Part shown: positions 41,822-52,271 of the stretch, piece by piece
Layout of the letters: the number at the start of each line of letters is the position of its first letter
Numbering within the stretch: position 1 is the stretch's first letter
NCBI GenBank assembly: GCA_047528255.1
Contig: CP180024.1
Location: 992,001 to 1,056,000 of the forward strand
Direction: 5' to 3'
From: G047528255 sp047528255
GTDB taxonomy: Bacteria > Bacteroidota > Bacteroidia > Flavobacteriales > Blattabacteriaceae
DNA length: 64,000 nt
Translations under genes and position numbers: made by a program
The notes under the pieces: generated by a model
Seen by the model: the letters and a program-made list of their open reading frames with translations, nothing else
Databases searched by the model: none
What the model was told of the DNA's origin: nothing

Positions 41822-43092
41822 GAGATCATTTTTTTAAGGTGAATTACGTTTAGTCAGCCATTCTAAATGGATTCGTTGGAGAAAATGAAAATTTAGTCTT
41901 TCATATCGTGCTGAAAAATTATTAATTATAAATTAATTAATCATATCTATTTTTATAAACAGCGCATACCCCATCCAGGGGAACGATACAAATTACGCCC
42001 CCTAGTATCTATAAGATGTTGGACATGCACACGAGCTAATTTTTTGTAACGAGCCTTTCCTGATCCAAACCAACCCTTTATACTACAAAAAGTACGTTCT
42101 CTTATCCATTGAGGTTTACTCACTAATTATTTTGAATAATAATAGCTATCCCTACTTAAGGGACGGTTCCTATAGGCTTTTTTCTGTATAAGATCTTTAA
42201 TGCCTCGACTATGAAAGTAAGACACGTTGTCTGGTACTTGGTAACTTTTGTCTGCATATACTTCTTTGGGTTATATCTTAGTTTGTTTATTAATTTCTTT
42301 ACCCCTCTACTATCATGTTCATTGGCTGCTAGGCTATGTATAGCTAGTATCATTCTATTTTTATACATCCCTATGTGCTTCTTGTTATTCGTAGTAGAGT
42401 TTACCTGATGTCTTGAGCCATTTTTCTTGAGTGTTTACTCCTGATTGGTTTTCTTTTTTTTACCCTTGCTTTTCTTTGACTGATTTTCTTTTTCCTCTTT
42501 TCCTTCCGATCCTATACTACGTAGATAGGGCTCCCTTGGGATAAAAGTGAATTACTGTAATACTGGCATCTACTATCACTCCTGTTTTAACTATTTCCTG
42601 ATTATTTTCTAATTCTTTATTGATCTTTTTCAGTAAGAGATCATATGCCTTTTGGCTACTATTTCATTGCGAACTTTACATAGAGTCGTATGATCTGGGA
42701 TCTGATCTTCCAATCGAAAACAACAAAGGCGCATGCAACTCAAGGATTCATTCACCAATTCTTCCGTTCCTACATCACTGTAGATCACACTATTGACTCA
42801 AAATCATTATCTTAAATAACGATATTCCACTGTAAGCAGTTTTGCCTTTTATTCCATGGCCTTTTTGATATATTTTTCTTATTTTTTATCCATTCCATCT
42901 CACTAGATCAATGTTTTTAACCTTTTGAAAAACTCACTTCTTCTGCTAGAACGTTCCATATATAGTTCACTAAGGCTTATTTGTTCGGTGCTTCTGAGCA
43001 TAGAGTCGAATTTTTTATTTTCTACTCCAAATATACTAAACAATATATTGATTTACAAATATTTTAACCTTATTATTCCATGTAACGTTCTC
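41822..43092 (-). mobile_element. Degenerate IS5-family copy J, full length
   Basis: 3' end GAGATCATTTTTTTAAGG at left, 5' end ATGTAACGTTCTC at right. Short transposase stretches remain (42156-42368 with HSLAANEHDSRG). The 3' end faces the U32 operon at 30 bases. Confidence 0.9.
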
Positions 43093-44144
43093 GAAAAATA
43101 TATCAAAAAGTCCAGGGAATAAAAGCCAAACTACTTACAGTGGAATATTGTTATTTAAGATGATGATTTTGAGTAACAGGTATGATCTCAGTGATGTATA
43201 AACGGAAGAATTGGTAAAAAATTGTATAGGCTGCATGCTCTTTTATGCTTTTCGATTGAAAGATCAGAGCCCAGATCATACAACTCTATGCAGATCATCG
43301 CAATGAAATAGTAGTCAAAAAACATATGAGCGCTTACTGAAAAAGATCAATATGAATTAGAGAAGCATCAGGTGATAGTTAAAATAGGAGTAATAAGTAA
43401 ATACCAGTATTATAGTTAATCCTCTTGTTTCCAAGGGAGCTCCTAACAGGTAGTAGTAGGATCGGAAGGAAGAGGAGCAAAAGCAAATCAGTAAAAGAAA
43501 AGCAAGGAAAAAAAAGAGTATCAATCAGGAGTAGACACTCAAGGAAAATGGCTCAAGAAATCAGGTAAACTTTACTACGGATACAAGAAACATATATGGG
43601 GAAGGGATAAAAACAGAATGATACTAGCAGTACATAGCATCTAATGAGAATGATAGTAGAGGGCTAAATCCATTAATAAGCAAACTAGGATATAAACCCA
43701 GAGAAGTGTATAGGCAGATAAAGGTTACCAAGTTCCAGCCAACGTGTCTTACTTTCATAGTTGAGGCATCAAAGACCTTATACAGAAGAAAGCCTATAGG
43801 ACCTTCCATTAAGTAGGGAGGCTATATTATTCAAAAAATTAGTGAGTAAAAGCAGATGGCTAGTAGAACTTACTTTTGGCAGTATAAATCGTTGGGTTGG
43901 ATCAGGAAAGGCTCGTTACAAAGGATTAGCTCGTGTGCATGACTAGTATATTATGGAGGTTATGGAGCATAATTTGCGTCGTGCTCCTGGCATTATTATA
44001 CGCTATTCATAAAAATAGATATAATTAATTAATTTATAATTAATAGTATTTCGAATAAAATGTAAAATAAATCCACATCGTTCTCCAACGAATCCCATCT
44101 AAGAGATTGAATAAATGTAATCCACCATTAATATAATGGTCTAA
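43093..44144 (+). mobile_element. IS5-family copy, plus strand, lacking its 5' 200 bases
   Basis: Begins at the KIYQKxQGIK codons (GAAAAATATATCAAAAAGTCC) directly behind the 5' end of copy J and ends ...ATATAATGGTCTA. Transposase is broken throughout. The 3' end faces rseP at 57 bases. Confidence 0.88.
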
Positions 44145-44200
44145 CCTCTGTCTTTCATAGAAAAACAAGTACCTTTATCCTCCTATTAAATGACTGAGTA

Positions 44201-45532
44201 ATGGACATTCTGATCAAAGCGACTCAACTGATATTAAGCCTCTCTATATTTGTCCTCTTACATGAATTGGGGCACTTCATTCCCGCCAAATTGTTTAAGA
44301 CTCGTGTTGAACGGTTTTTCCTATTTTTTGATCCATGGTTTGCCCTATTCAAAAAGAAAATAGGAGGAACACTCTACGGAATCGGGTGGCTTCCATTGGG
44401 AGGGTACGTGAAAATTTCTGGAATGATCGACGAAAATTTTGACAAATCCTATAAAAATCGTCCGTCTCAACCTTGGGAATTCCGTTCAAAACCCGCTTGG
44501 CAACGCTTGATTATTATGTTGGGGGGTATTATCGTAAATACTCTACTAGCCATTGTAATATTTTCCGGACTATTCTTCCATTATGGAGAAACTTATTTAC
44601 CTACAAAAAACATGAAATACGGTATCGCCGTTGACATCGTAGGACGTCAATTGGGACTTGAAAACGGTGATTCTATACAATACGTAGACGGAAAATACAT
44701 CGAGAATTTTAGAGACCTACCTACAGCTATCCTATTAGGAAAAGAGATAACCTTAGATCGCATGGGAAAAACGATCACCCTCCCATTGGATGACAAAAAA
44801 AAAAGCATACTCTTTGATCGAAAAGAATTGGGGCTTTTTATCAGTCCTCGCGTACCGACCATAGTAAAAAATGTGGTGAAAAACTCTGGAGCGGATAAAG
44901 CCGGACTGAAAGTTGAAGACGAAATCCTAGCGATCAACTCAGAGCCTGTTTTCTTCACCGATCAAATACACGAAATCCTGTCTCAAAAAAAAGAAAACAC
45001 TGTAATATTGTCCATCAACCGAGGAGGCGAACTCTTCGAAAAAACAGCCCACATGGATAAACATGGTAAACTGGGCATAGACCTCTCGAACTTGAGAGAT
45101 ATGAGGAGTATATTTAAAATGGAGAAAAAACATTACAGCCTCGCGGAAAGTATACCGGCTGGAGCAACAAAAACTTGGAAATCTCTCATGATACAAGTGG
45201 ACTTCTTTAAACAAATCTTTAACACGGATACCAAGGCTTATAAACAAGTGGGTAGCATTTTTTCCATGGCTAAAGTCTTCTCTCCTCAATGGAATTGGGA
45301 GCTTTTCTGGGGATTTACAGCTAATTTATCAGTCTGGTTAGCCTTTCTGAATTTGTTACCTATACCATCTCTTGATGGAGGATATGTGCTCTTTACCGTA
45401 GTAGAAATGATTACCGGAAAGAAAATCGGTGAAAAATTTCTAGAGAAAGCCATCACTGTCGGATTTATATTCATAGCACTCCTTATGATCGTCGTTTTGA
45501 GTTGGGACACCTTCAAAAACTTTATAAACTAA
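44201..45532 (+). CDS. rseP: RIP metalloprotease RseP (site-2 protease)
   Basis: Intramembrane zinc protease of the S2P family, which cleaves membrane-bound anti-sigma factors and leftover signal peptides. The 443-residue product has the zinc motif HELGH at 21-25 in the first membrane segment, the WLPLGGYVKISGM loop near 62-75, a second membrane segment near 105-130, PDZ sequence (SGADKAGLKVEDEILAINSEP) in the periplasmic part, and the third zinc ligand in NLLPIPSLDGG near 385-395. A last membrane segment closes the protein. The gene is intact, with IS copies 57 bases before and 18 bases after it. Confidence 0.96.
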   Translation: MDILIKATQLILSLSIFVLLHELGHFIPAKLFKTRVERFFLFFDPWFALFKKKIGGTLYGIGWLPLGGYVKISGMIDENFDKSYKNRPSQPWEFRSKPAWQRLIIMLGGIIVNTLLAIVIFSGLFFHYGETYLPTKNMKYGIAVDIVGRQLGLENGDSIQYVDGKYIENFRDLPTAILLGKEITLDRMGKTITLPLDDKKKSILFDRKELGLFISPRVPTIVKNVVKNSGADKAGLKVEDEILAINSEPVFFTDQIHEILSQKKENTVILSINRGGELFEKTAHMDKHGKLGIDLSNLRDMRSIFKMEKKHYSLAESIPAGATKTWKSLMIQVDFFKQIFNTDTKAYKQVGSIFSMAKVFSPQWNWELFWGFTANLSVWLAFLNLLPIPSLDGGYVLFTVVEMITGKKIGEKFLEKAITVGFIFIALLMIVVLSWDTFKNFIN

Positions 45533-45549
45533 GAGAAATTTCTCAAAAC

Positions 45550-45723
45550 AAGAACATTGTTTTAAAGTTGATTACGTTCATTCAAATTCTTAGATAGGCT
45601 TCGTTGGAGACGATGGCTATTTATTTTTTACACATTGTATTCGAAAGCTATTGATTATATATTAATTAATTATATTTATTTTTATGAACATCTCATAATA
45701 ATGCCAGGGGCATGATACAAATT
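45550..45723 (-). mobile_element. IS5-family 3' fragment, minus strand
   Basis: About 174 bases from AAGAACATTGTTTTAAAG to ...ATGATACAAATT, then a plus-strand IS 5' end begins. Confidence 0.85.
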
Positions 45724-45863
45724 GAGAACGTTGCATGAAAGAAGGATACTAAAATATTTGTAAATCAATATATTGTTTCGTCTATTTGGAGTAGAAAATA
45801 AAAAATTCAGGTCTATGCTTAGAAACATCGCACAAATAAGCTTTAGTGAACTATATATGGAAC
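45724..45863 (+). mobile_element. IS5-family 5' fragment, plus strand
   Basis: 140 bases from GAGAACGTTGCATG to ...GAACTATATATGGAAC, interrupted there by copy K. The continuation is not found on the far side. The breakpoint is identical to that at 49760/49761. Confidence 0.87.
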
Positions 45864-47137
45864 GAGACCATTGTCTTAATGGTGGATTACATTTATACAG
45901 GCTCCTAGATGGGCTTCGTTAGAGAAAATGTAGATTTAGTCTTTCACATTGTATTCGAAATACTGATGATTATAAATTAATTAATTATATCTATTTTTAT
46001 GGACAGCGCATAATAATTCCAGGAGCACAATACAAATTATGCGCCATAGCCTCCATAAGATGCTGGGGATGCACACGAGCTAATACCGTTGTAACGAGCC
46101 TTTCCTGATCTAAACCAACGCTTTATACTGTCAAAAGTACGTTCTACTCCTCATCGGGTTTTACTTATTAATTATGTTGAATAGTATAGCGATACTACTT
46201 AAGGGACGGTTCCTACAGTATTTTTTCTGTATACGGTCTTTGATTCCTCTACTATGAAAGTAAGACACGTTGGCTGGAACTTGGCAATCTTTGTCTATAT
46301 ATATACTTCTCTGGGTTTATATCCTAGTTTGGTTATTAATGCCTTTATACCTCTACTACTATCATGCTTATTAGCTGCTATGCTATGTACTGCTAGTCTC
46401 ATTCCATTTTTATCCCCCCCCCTATGTGCTTCTTATATCCGTAGTAGAGCTTACCTGATTTCTTGAGCCATTTTCCTTGAGTGTCTACTCTTGATTGAGT
46501 CTCTTTTTTCCCCTTGCTTTTTTGACTGACTTGCTTTTGGACCTCTTCCTTTCGATCCTACGCTACGTAGGTAGGAGCACCCTTTGGAGCAAGGGTACTC
46601 ACTGTAATACTGCATTTACTATCACTCCTATTTTAACGATCCCTGATGTTTTTCTAATGCCTTATTGATCTTTTTCAGTAAACCTTATATTCCTTTTTAG
46701 ATACTATTTCATTGCGAAATCTGCATAGAATCGTATAATCCGGTATCTAATCTTTCAATCAAAAATCACAAAACCACATGAAGATTAAGGTTTTTTTCAT
46801 CAATTCTTCCGTTTCTACATCACTTAGATCATACCAGTACCTCAAAAGAATCATCTTAAATAACGATATTCCACTGTAAGCAGGTTGGCCTTTTATTCCC
46901 TGTCCTTTTTGATATATTTTTCTTATTTCTTCTTTATCCCTTCCCAGTGGGTTAAGGTGTTTAAACTTTTGAAAAACTCACTTCTTCTGGTAGAACGTTC
47001 CATATATAGTTCACTAAAGCTTATTTGTGCGGTTCTTCTGAGCATAGAACTGAATTTTTTTATTTTCTATTTCAAGTAGACGAAACAATATATTGATTTA
47101 TAAATATTTTAGCACCCTTCTCTCATGCAAAATTCTC
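45864..47137 (-). mobile_element. Degenerate IS5-family copy K, full length
   Basis: 3' end GAGACCATTGTCTTAATGG at left, 5' end ATGCAAAATTCTC at right. Transposase broken. Its right end cuts into the aminopeptidase P remnant. Confidence 0.92.
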
Positions 47138-47366
47138 ATTTTATACACGGTACCTCTCACCAGCTTGGGTTAAACATTCATTATTACGGTATTCTCTCGG
47201 ATACTTTTCAAGCCGGTATGGTATTCTATCGTAGAACTGGGTATTTTACATCCCCGAAGAAAAGTCAGGCCTCAGAATCGAGGAAAACTATCTCATTCAA
47301 AAGAACGGATCGAGGCTTAATCTGATAAAAAATATCTCTCTCCTGTTCGAGGAAATCAAACCTTGA
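47138..47366 (+). pseudogene. Xaa-Pro aminopeptidase (aminopeptidase P), C-terminal remnant
   Basis: Directly behind copy K the plus strand reads FIHGTSHQLGLNIHYYG, then DTFQAGMVF, in one frame. After a frameshift near 47230 it reads YIPEEKSGLRIEENYL and QKNGSRLNLIKNISLLF, ending EEIKP-stop at 47364-47366. This matches the C-terminal metal-binding part of M24B aminopeptidase P (HGTSHxLGLxVHD, FxPGMVFxxEPGxYIPEE, GIRIEDxxLIT). The EPG motif is garbled and the rest of the gene is missing, so it is dead. The 5' part was lost at the IS end. It lies 20 bases beyond the end of the convergent gltX. Confidence 0.82.
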
Positions 47367-47385
47367 TGCTCTCATGGAAAGGCTT

Positions 47386-48915
47386 TTAATCCATCACCCG
47401 ATCGTTTAAACCATTACAAAAACGCTCCAGGCGTCGCAAGCTTTCTTTTTGGCCGATCGTTTCCATGATGAAAAAGATATCAGCCCCATGTAATCTTCCG
47501 ACGAGAGACAAGCGCAAAGGCTGCATGACTTGTCCGAAATCAAGCTTCCTATATTCAATAAAAGTTTGAAGCATTACTCGAAGTGGATCAGCCATAAAGT
47601 CTGTTTCGGCATGCAAGAGATCTTTCACTTTATCCATAAGGATAACCGTTTCCGCGCATCTGACTTTTTTCATTGCTTCTTCTTCATAAGAATCAGGAGG
47701 AACGAAGAAATAGGAAGCTTGGTCCCAAATTTCATAAACGAAATGCACCCGCTCTCTGATGATTTCCACTACTTTTCGGATGTAATCATAGGAAGAATGG
47801 ATCTGACGTCGTTCCAACTCTTGGCGGAAGAGTGAAGATATCTCTTCCAACGGTTTGCACTGCAGATATTGTTGATTGAACCACTGCGCCTTTTCTTTAC
47901 TGAAACGGGATCCAGACTTGTTGACTTTTTCAAAGGAAAATTTTTCAGCCAACTCCTCCAATGAAAAGATCTCTTGTTCTCCTCCTGGATTCCATCCCAA
48001 GAGGGCGAGCATGTTGATGAAAGCTTCGGGGAAATAACCTGATTCGCGATAACCTGCGCTGACGGATCCGCTTTGAGGATCTTCCCATTCTAAGGGAAAA
48101 ACAGGAAAATCGAGTCTATCCCCATCACGCTTGCTGAGCTTTCCTTTTCCTTCAGGTTTCAATATCAAAGGAAGATGAGCAAACTTCGGCGCTTCCCAAT
48201 TGAAAGCGCGATACAATAACAGATGCAAAGGCATAGATGGCAACCATTCTTCGCCACGAATTACATGAGATATTTGCATCAAATGATCATCAATGATGTT
48301 GGCTAAATGATATATGAGCATACCGTCAGACTTGACTAAGACCTTATCGTCCAGGGTATGGGTATCTATCGCTATTTTTCCTCGAATGATGTCATTCATT
48401 TCGAGCGTCTGTCCTTCAGGTACTTTAAATCGAACGACATGGGGTTCTCCACGCTCCAAACGATCACTAACTTCCTTGAAGGAGAGATTTAAAGCATTGT
48501 CCAACCGTTCACGAGTACGAGCATTATACGTAAAAACTTGTCCTTTCGCCTGAGCTCTAACCCTTAATCTATCAAGGGATTCGATCGTATCAAAAGCGTA
48601 ATAGGTATGACCGGAATTCAAAAGCTGCTTGACATACGGGCCATATATTTCACTACGTTCAGACTGACGGTAAGGCCCTGAATCTCCTCCATAACCCGGT
48701 CCTTCATCCGGATTTAGGCCACACCATCGGAGGGCTTTGATTATATAATCTTCCGCACCGGAAATGAAACGCTCCCGATCGGTATCTTCTATTCGTAATA
48801 AAAAATCTCCTTGATGCTTTCTCGCAAAGAGGTAATTGTACAAGGCCGTTCGAACACCTCCCAAATGTAGTGGGCCTGTAGGACTAGGTGCAAAGCGAAC
48901 TCTTACTTTTTTCAT
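47386..48915 (-). CDS. gltX: Glutamyl-tRNA synthetase
   Basis: Charges tRNA-Glu with glutamate (and possibly tRNA-Gln, if an amidotransferase route is used). The 509-residue class I enzyme has the HIGH-type motif FAPSPTGPLHLGG at residues 8-20, LRIEDTDRERF near 40, the GDGMLIYHLANIIDDHLM-like region (here SDGMLIYHLANIIDDH) near 210, and the KMSKS-type motif KLSKRDGDR near 260. The discriminating tRNA-binding half follows and the length is normal. It stands alone; an IS 5' end lies 106 bases upstream, with no clear TAnnTTTG element in between. Confidence 0.98.
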   Translation of the reverse strand: MKKVRVRFAPSPTGPLHLGGVRTALYNYLFARKHQGDFLLRIEDTDRERFISGAEDYIIKALRWCGLNPDEGPGYGGDSGPYRQSERSEIYGPYVKQLLNSGHTYYAFDTIESLDRLRVRAQAKGQVFTYNARTRERLDNALNLSFKEVSDRLERGEPHVVRFKVPEGQTLEMNDIIRGKIAIDTHTLDDKVLVKSDGMLIYHLANIIDDHLMQISHVIRGEEWLPSMPLHLLLYRAFNWEAPKFAHLPLILKPEGKGKLSKRDGDRLDFPVFPLEWEDPQSGSVSAGYRESGYFPEAFINMLALLGWNPGGEQEIFSLEELAEKFSFEKVNKSGSRFSKEKAQWFNQQYLQCKPLEEISSLFRQELERRQIHSSYDYIRKVVEIIRERVHFVYEIWDQASYFFVPPDSYEEEAMKKVRCAETVILMDKVKDLLHAETDFMADPLRVMLQTFIEYRKLDFGQVMQPLRLSLVGRLHGADIFFIMETIGQKESLRRLERFCNGLNDRVMD

Positions 48916-49021
48916 GACTAGCTTTTATCCCCTGCGGGAATAGAGTTAAACAACGAATTCGATGAAGTCCGAACGGACAGACTCTATTAAAAATTTTCTT
49001 TATAGAGTTTACTTAAAGGTC

Positions 49022-49089
49022 GAGAATGTTGCATGAGAGAATGGGATTAAATATTTGTAAATCAATATATTGTTTCGTATACTTGGAGT
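49022..49089 (+). mobile_element. IS5-family 5' terminal fragment, plus strand
   Basis: 68 bases from GAGAATGTTGCATG to ...CGTATACTTGGAGT, including the promoter region, then interrupted by a minus-strand 3' end. Confidence 0.85.
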
Positions 49090-49625
49090 GAGACCATTCT
49101 GTTAATGGTCGATTACGTTTATTAAACATCTTAAATGGCTTCGTTAGGGAAGATGTAGCTTTAATTTTTTATATTGTATTCGAAATATTATTGACTATAG
49201 GTTAATTAAATATATATATATATTACGAATAGCTCATAATAAAATCAGGAGAACGATACAAATTATGTGCCATAGTATCCATAATATGCTAGGTATGCAC
49301 ACGAGCTAATCCTTTGTGACGAGTCTTTCCTGATCTAAACCAACTCTTTATACGGCAAAAAGTCCGTCTATTATCTATTAGGTTTACTCACTATATTATT
49401 GAATAATATAGCTATACCTATATAAGGGTATGTTTCCTATAGGGCTTTCTTTTGTATACGGTCTTTGATGCCTCGACTATGAACGTAAGATACGTTGGCT
49501 GGAACTTAGTAACCTTTGTCTGCATATACTTTTTTGGTTTATATCCTAGTTTACTTATTAATGGCTTTAGCCTCTACTATCATGCTCATTGGTTACTACG
49601 CTATGTACGGCTAGTATCATTCCAT
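49090..49625 (-). mobile_element. IS5-family 3' part, minus strand
   Basis: From GAGACCATTCTGTTAATGG to ...GTATCATTCCAT, then a plus-strand 5' end begins. The breakpoint is the same as at 15081/15082. Confidence 0.87.
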
Positions 49626-51789
49626 GATAATGTTGCATGAGAGAAGGATATTAAATATTTGTAAATCAACACATTGTTTCGTATATTTTGGAGTAGAAAA
49701 AAATTCGGATCTATTCTCAGAAGCACCACTAAATAAGCTTTAGTGAACTATATATGGAACGAGACCCTTGTTTTAATGGTGAATTACGTTTATCTAGCCT
49801 CCTAAATGAGTTTCGTTAGAGAAAATGTAGATTTAGTCTTTCACATTGTATTTGAAATACTGTTGATTATAAATTAATTAATTATATCTATTTTTATGGA
49901 CAGCGCATAATAATTTCAGGAACACGATATAAATTATGCCCATAGCTTCCATAAGAGGCTGGGCATGCACACGAGCTAATCCTTTGTAACGATCCTTTCC
50001 TTATCCAAACCAACGCTTTATACTGCTAAAAGTACGTTCTACTACCCATCGGTTTTTACTCACTAATTTGTTGAATAATATAGCTATACCTATTTAAGGA
50101 ACGGTGCCTATAGCCTTTCTTCTGTATAAGGTCTTTGATGCCTCGACTATGAAAGTAAGATACGTTGGCTAGCACTTGATAACCTTTTTCTGCATATACT
50201 TCTCTGGTTTTATATCCTAGTTTGCTTATTAATGGCTTTAGCCCTCTACTATCATGCTCATTGGTTGCTATGCTATGTACAGCTAGTATCATTCCATTTT
50301 TATCCATCCCTATGTTCTTCTTGTATCCGTAGTAGAGTTTACCTGATTTCTTGAGCCATTTTCCTTGAGTGTCTACTCCTGATTGAGTTTCTTTTTTTAC
50401 CCTTTCTTTTCTTTGAGTGATTTGCTTTTTCCCCTCTTTCTTCCGATCCTTGACTACGTAGATAGGAGCTACCTTGGTATCAATGGGACTCACTGTAATA
50501 CTGGCATCTACTATCACTCCTGTTTTAATTATAGCCTGATGCTTTTCTAATTCCTTATTGATCTTTTTAAGTAAGCTCTCATATGCCTTTTTGGCTATTA
50601 TTTCATTTCTAAATCTGAATAGAGTCGTATGATCTGGGATCTGATTTTCCAATCGAAAACCACAAAAACGCATGCAACTCAAGAATTCTTTCACCAATTC
50701 CTCCGTTCCTATATTACTGAGATCATACCAGTGCCTCAAAAGCATCATTTTAAATAATGATATTCCACTGTAAGCAGGTTGGCCTTTTATTCCCTGTATT
50801 TTTTGATATATTTTTTTATTTCTTTTTCTATCCTTTCCCAGTGGATCAAAGTTTTTAACCTTTTGAAAAACTCACTCTTTCTGGTAGAACGTTCCATATA
50901 TAATTCACTAAAGCTTATTTTTGAGGTGCTTTTGAGCATAGAACCGATTTTTTATTTTATACACCAAATATACGAAACAATATATTGATTTACAAATATT
51001 TTAAAAACCTTCTCCCATGCAACGTTCTTGGAACGTTTTACCAGAAGGAATTATTTTTTTTAAAAGGTTAAAAACCTTGATCCACTGGAAAGGGATGGAA
51101 AAAGAAATAAGAAAAATATATCAAAAAGGCCAGGGAATAAAAAGCCAACCTGCTTACAGTGAAATATCGTTATTTACGATGATGCTCTTGAGGCCCTGGT
51201 ATGATCTCAGTGATGTAGAAACGGAAGAATTGGTGAAAGAATCCTTGAGCTGCATACGTTTTTATAGTTTTCGATTGGAAGATCAGATTCCAGATCATAC
51301 TATTCTATGCAGATTTCGCAATGAAATAGTAGCCGAAAAGGTATATCAGATCTTAATGAAAAAGATCAATAAGGAATTAGAAAAGACCAGGAGATAGTTA
51401 AAACAGGAGTGATAGTAGAATACCAGTATTACAGTGAGTCCATTTGATCCCAAGGGAGATCTACCTACGTACTGTAGGATCGGAAGGAAGAGTGGCAAAA
51501 GCAAATAAGTCAAAAAAAATAAAGGGTAAAAAAGAGACTCAATGAAGATTAGACACTCAAGGAAAATTGATCAAGAAATCAAGTAAACTTTACTACGAAT
51601 ATAAGAATCACATAGGGGGGGGATAAAAATGGAATGACTTGTTATGAGCTGTTCATAAACATAGATATAATTAGTTGTTTTATAATCAATAATATTTTGA
51701 ATACAATGTGAAAGACTAAGTTACATTTTATCTAACGAACCCATCTAAGAGACTCAATAAACGTAATCCACCATTAACACAATGATTTA
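49626..51789 (+). mobile_element. IS5-family copy, plus strand, split by nested copy L and internally deleted
   Basis: The outer element occupies 49626-49760 and 51029-51789. It starts GATAATGTTGCATG and ends ...CACAATGATTTA. Behind the nested copy, a 126-codon N-terminal transposase stretch is open (51017-51397). Near 51637 the sequence jumps to the IS 3' region, an internal deletion of roughly 480 bases. TGGAAC flanks the nested copy on both sides. Confidence 0.88.
49761..51028 (-). mobile_element. Nested IS5-family copy L, best-preserved transposase
   Basis: 1.27 kb, 3' end GAGACCCTTG at left, 5' end CAACGTTCT at right, with TGGAAC on both sides. A 230-codon stretch at 50056-50748 includes IPDHTTLFRFRNE, the first catalytic aspartate in VIVDASI, and the second-aspartate region, where the D of YADKGYQ is changed (YAEKGYQ). 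It then frameshifts before the region with the catalytic glutamate. The N-terminal 75 or so residues are in another frame. It is therefore inactive, though the most complete copy here. Confidence 0.93.
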
Positions 51790-51836
51790 ATATTGATTTA
51801 TAAATATTTTACACACCTTTTCTCATGCAACGTTCT
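51790..51836 (-). mobile_element. Short IS5-family 5' terminal fragment
   Basis: About 47 bases from ATTGATTTATAAATATTTT to CATGCAACGTTCT, inverted behind an IS 3' end, the same arrangement as 39701-39747. Confidence 0.75.
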
Positions 51837-51871
51837 GTTTTTATATATCCAACTCATTAAAGTAATATTTA

Positions 51872-52270
51872 TCAGTTTTTTTTAATAAAATTTACCAATT
51901 TTCCACCCAACCAAGAGAAGGGGAAGAACACGCAAAAGGTGCTCGCCTCAAGCCAGAACGGAAGAGTGTACGAGAAAACGTGTAGCCCCGAAAGGATAAA
52001 TAAAATCAGACCTATCAATAGCGAGTAAGCCTGCTTGGCCGTAGGAACGAAGAGTGCCGTAGATAAACCTCCTAACATTGCACCGATCCCGTAAGAGACA
52101 AGTACGGAAATAAAGAACTCCAAGGGAGCGAAGTTGCTAACTTCTTGCCATTCTTGAAAAGGAGTAGACCGAATCTCGGTAAACCATTCTTTGGCAATAC
52201 CTATGCCTCCCAATATTACGGTTATTCCTACGATCATTCCCAATGAAACAGCCAATGCGTTTCTTAACAT
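51872..52270 (-). CDS. Small hydrophobic membrane protein, unknown function
   Basis: A 132-residue product with four predicted membrane segments near residues 5-25, 50-70, 82-100 and 105-128 and few charged residues. LVSYGIGAMLGGLSTALF and the C-terminal FSWLGGKLVNF resemble conserved small membrane proteins of Bacteroidota with no assigned role. The start codon at 52270 lies one base from the end of an IS copy (52272), so leader and promoter must be IS-derived, or the true start was lost. The reading frame is intact and the N-terminus (MLRNALAVSLGMIVG) looks natural, which suggests the IS landed precisely upstream of the ATG. Confidence 0.75.
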   Translation of the reverse strand: MLRNALAVSLGMIVGITVILGGIGIAKEWFTEIRSTPFQEWQEVSNFAPLEFFISVLVSYGIGAMLGGLSTALFVPTAKQAYSLLIGLILFILSGLHVFSYTLPFWLEASTFCVFFPFSWLGGKLVNFIKKN

Positions 52271-52271
52271 G

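Noticed and set aside
46885..47079. Plus-strand frames such as MAFYSLSFLIYFSYFF, seen in several islands
   Set aside because: They are the antisense of the transposase N-terminal codons in minus-strand IS copies, and recur wherever that region is intact.
50056..50748. 230-codon transposase stretch as a functional gene
   Set aside because: It lacks the N-terminal part and the region of the catalytic glutamate in frame, and the second catalytic aspartate is changed to glutamate.
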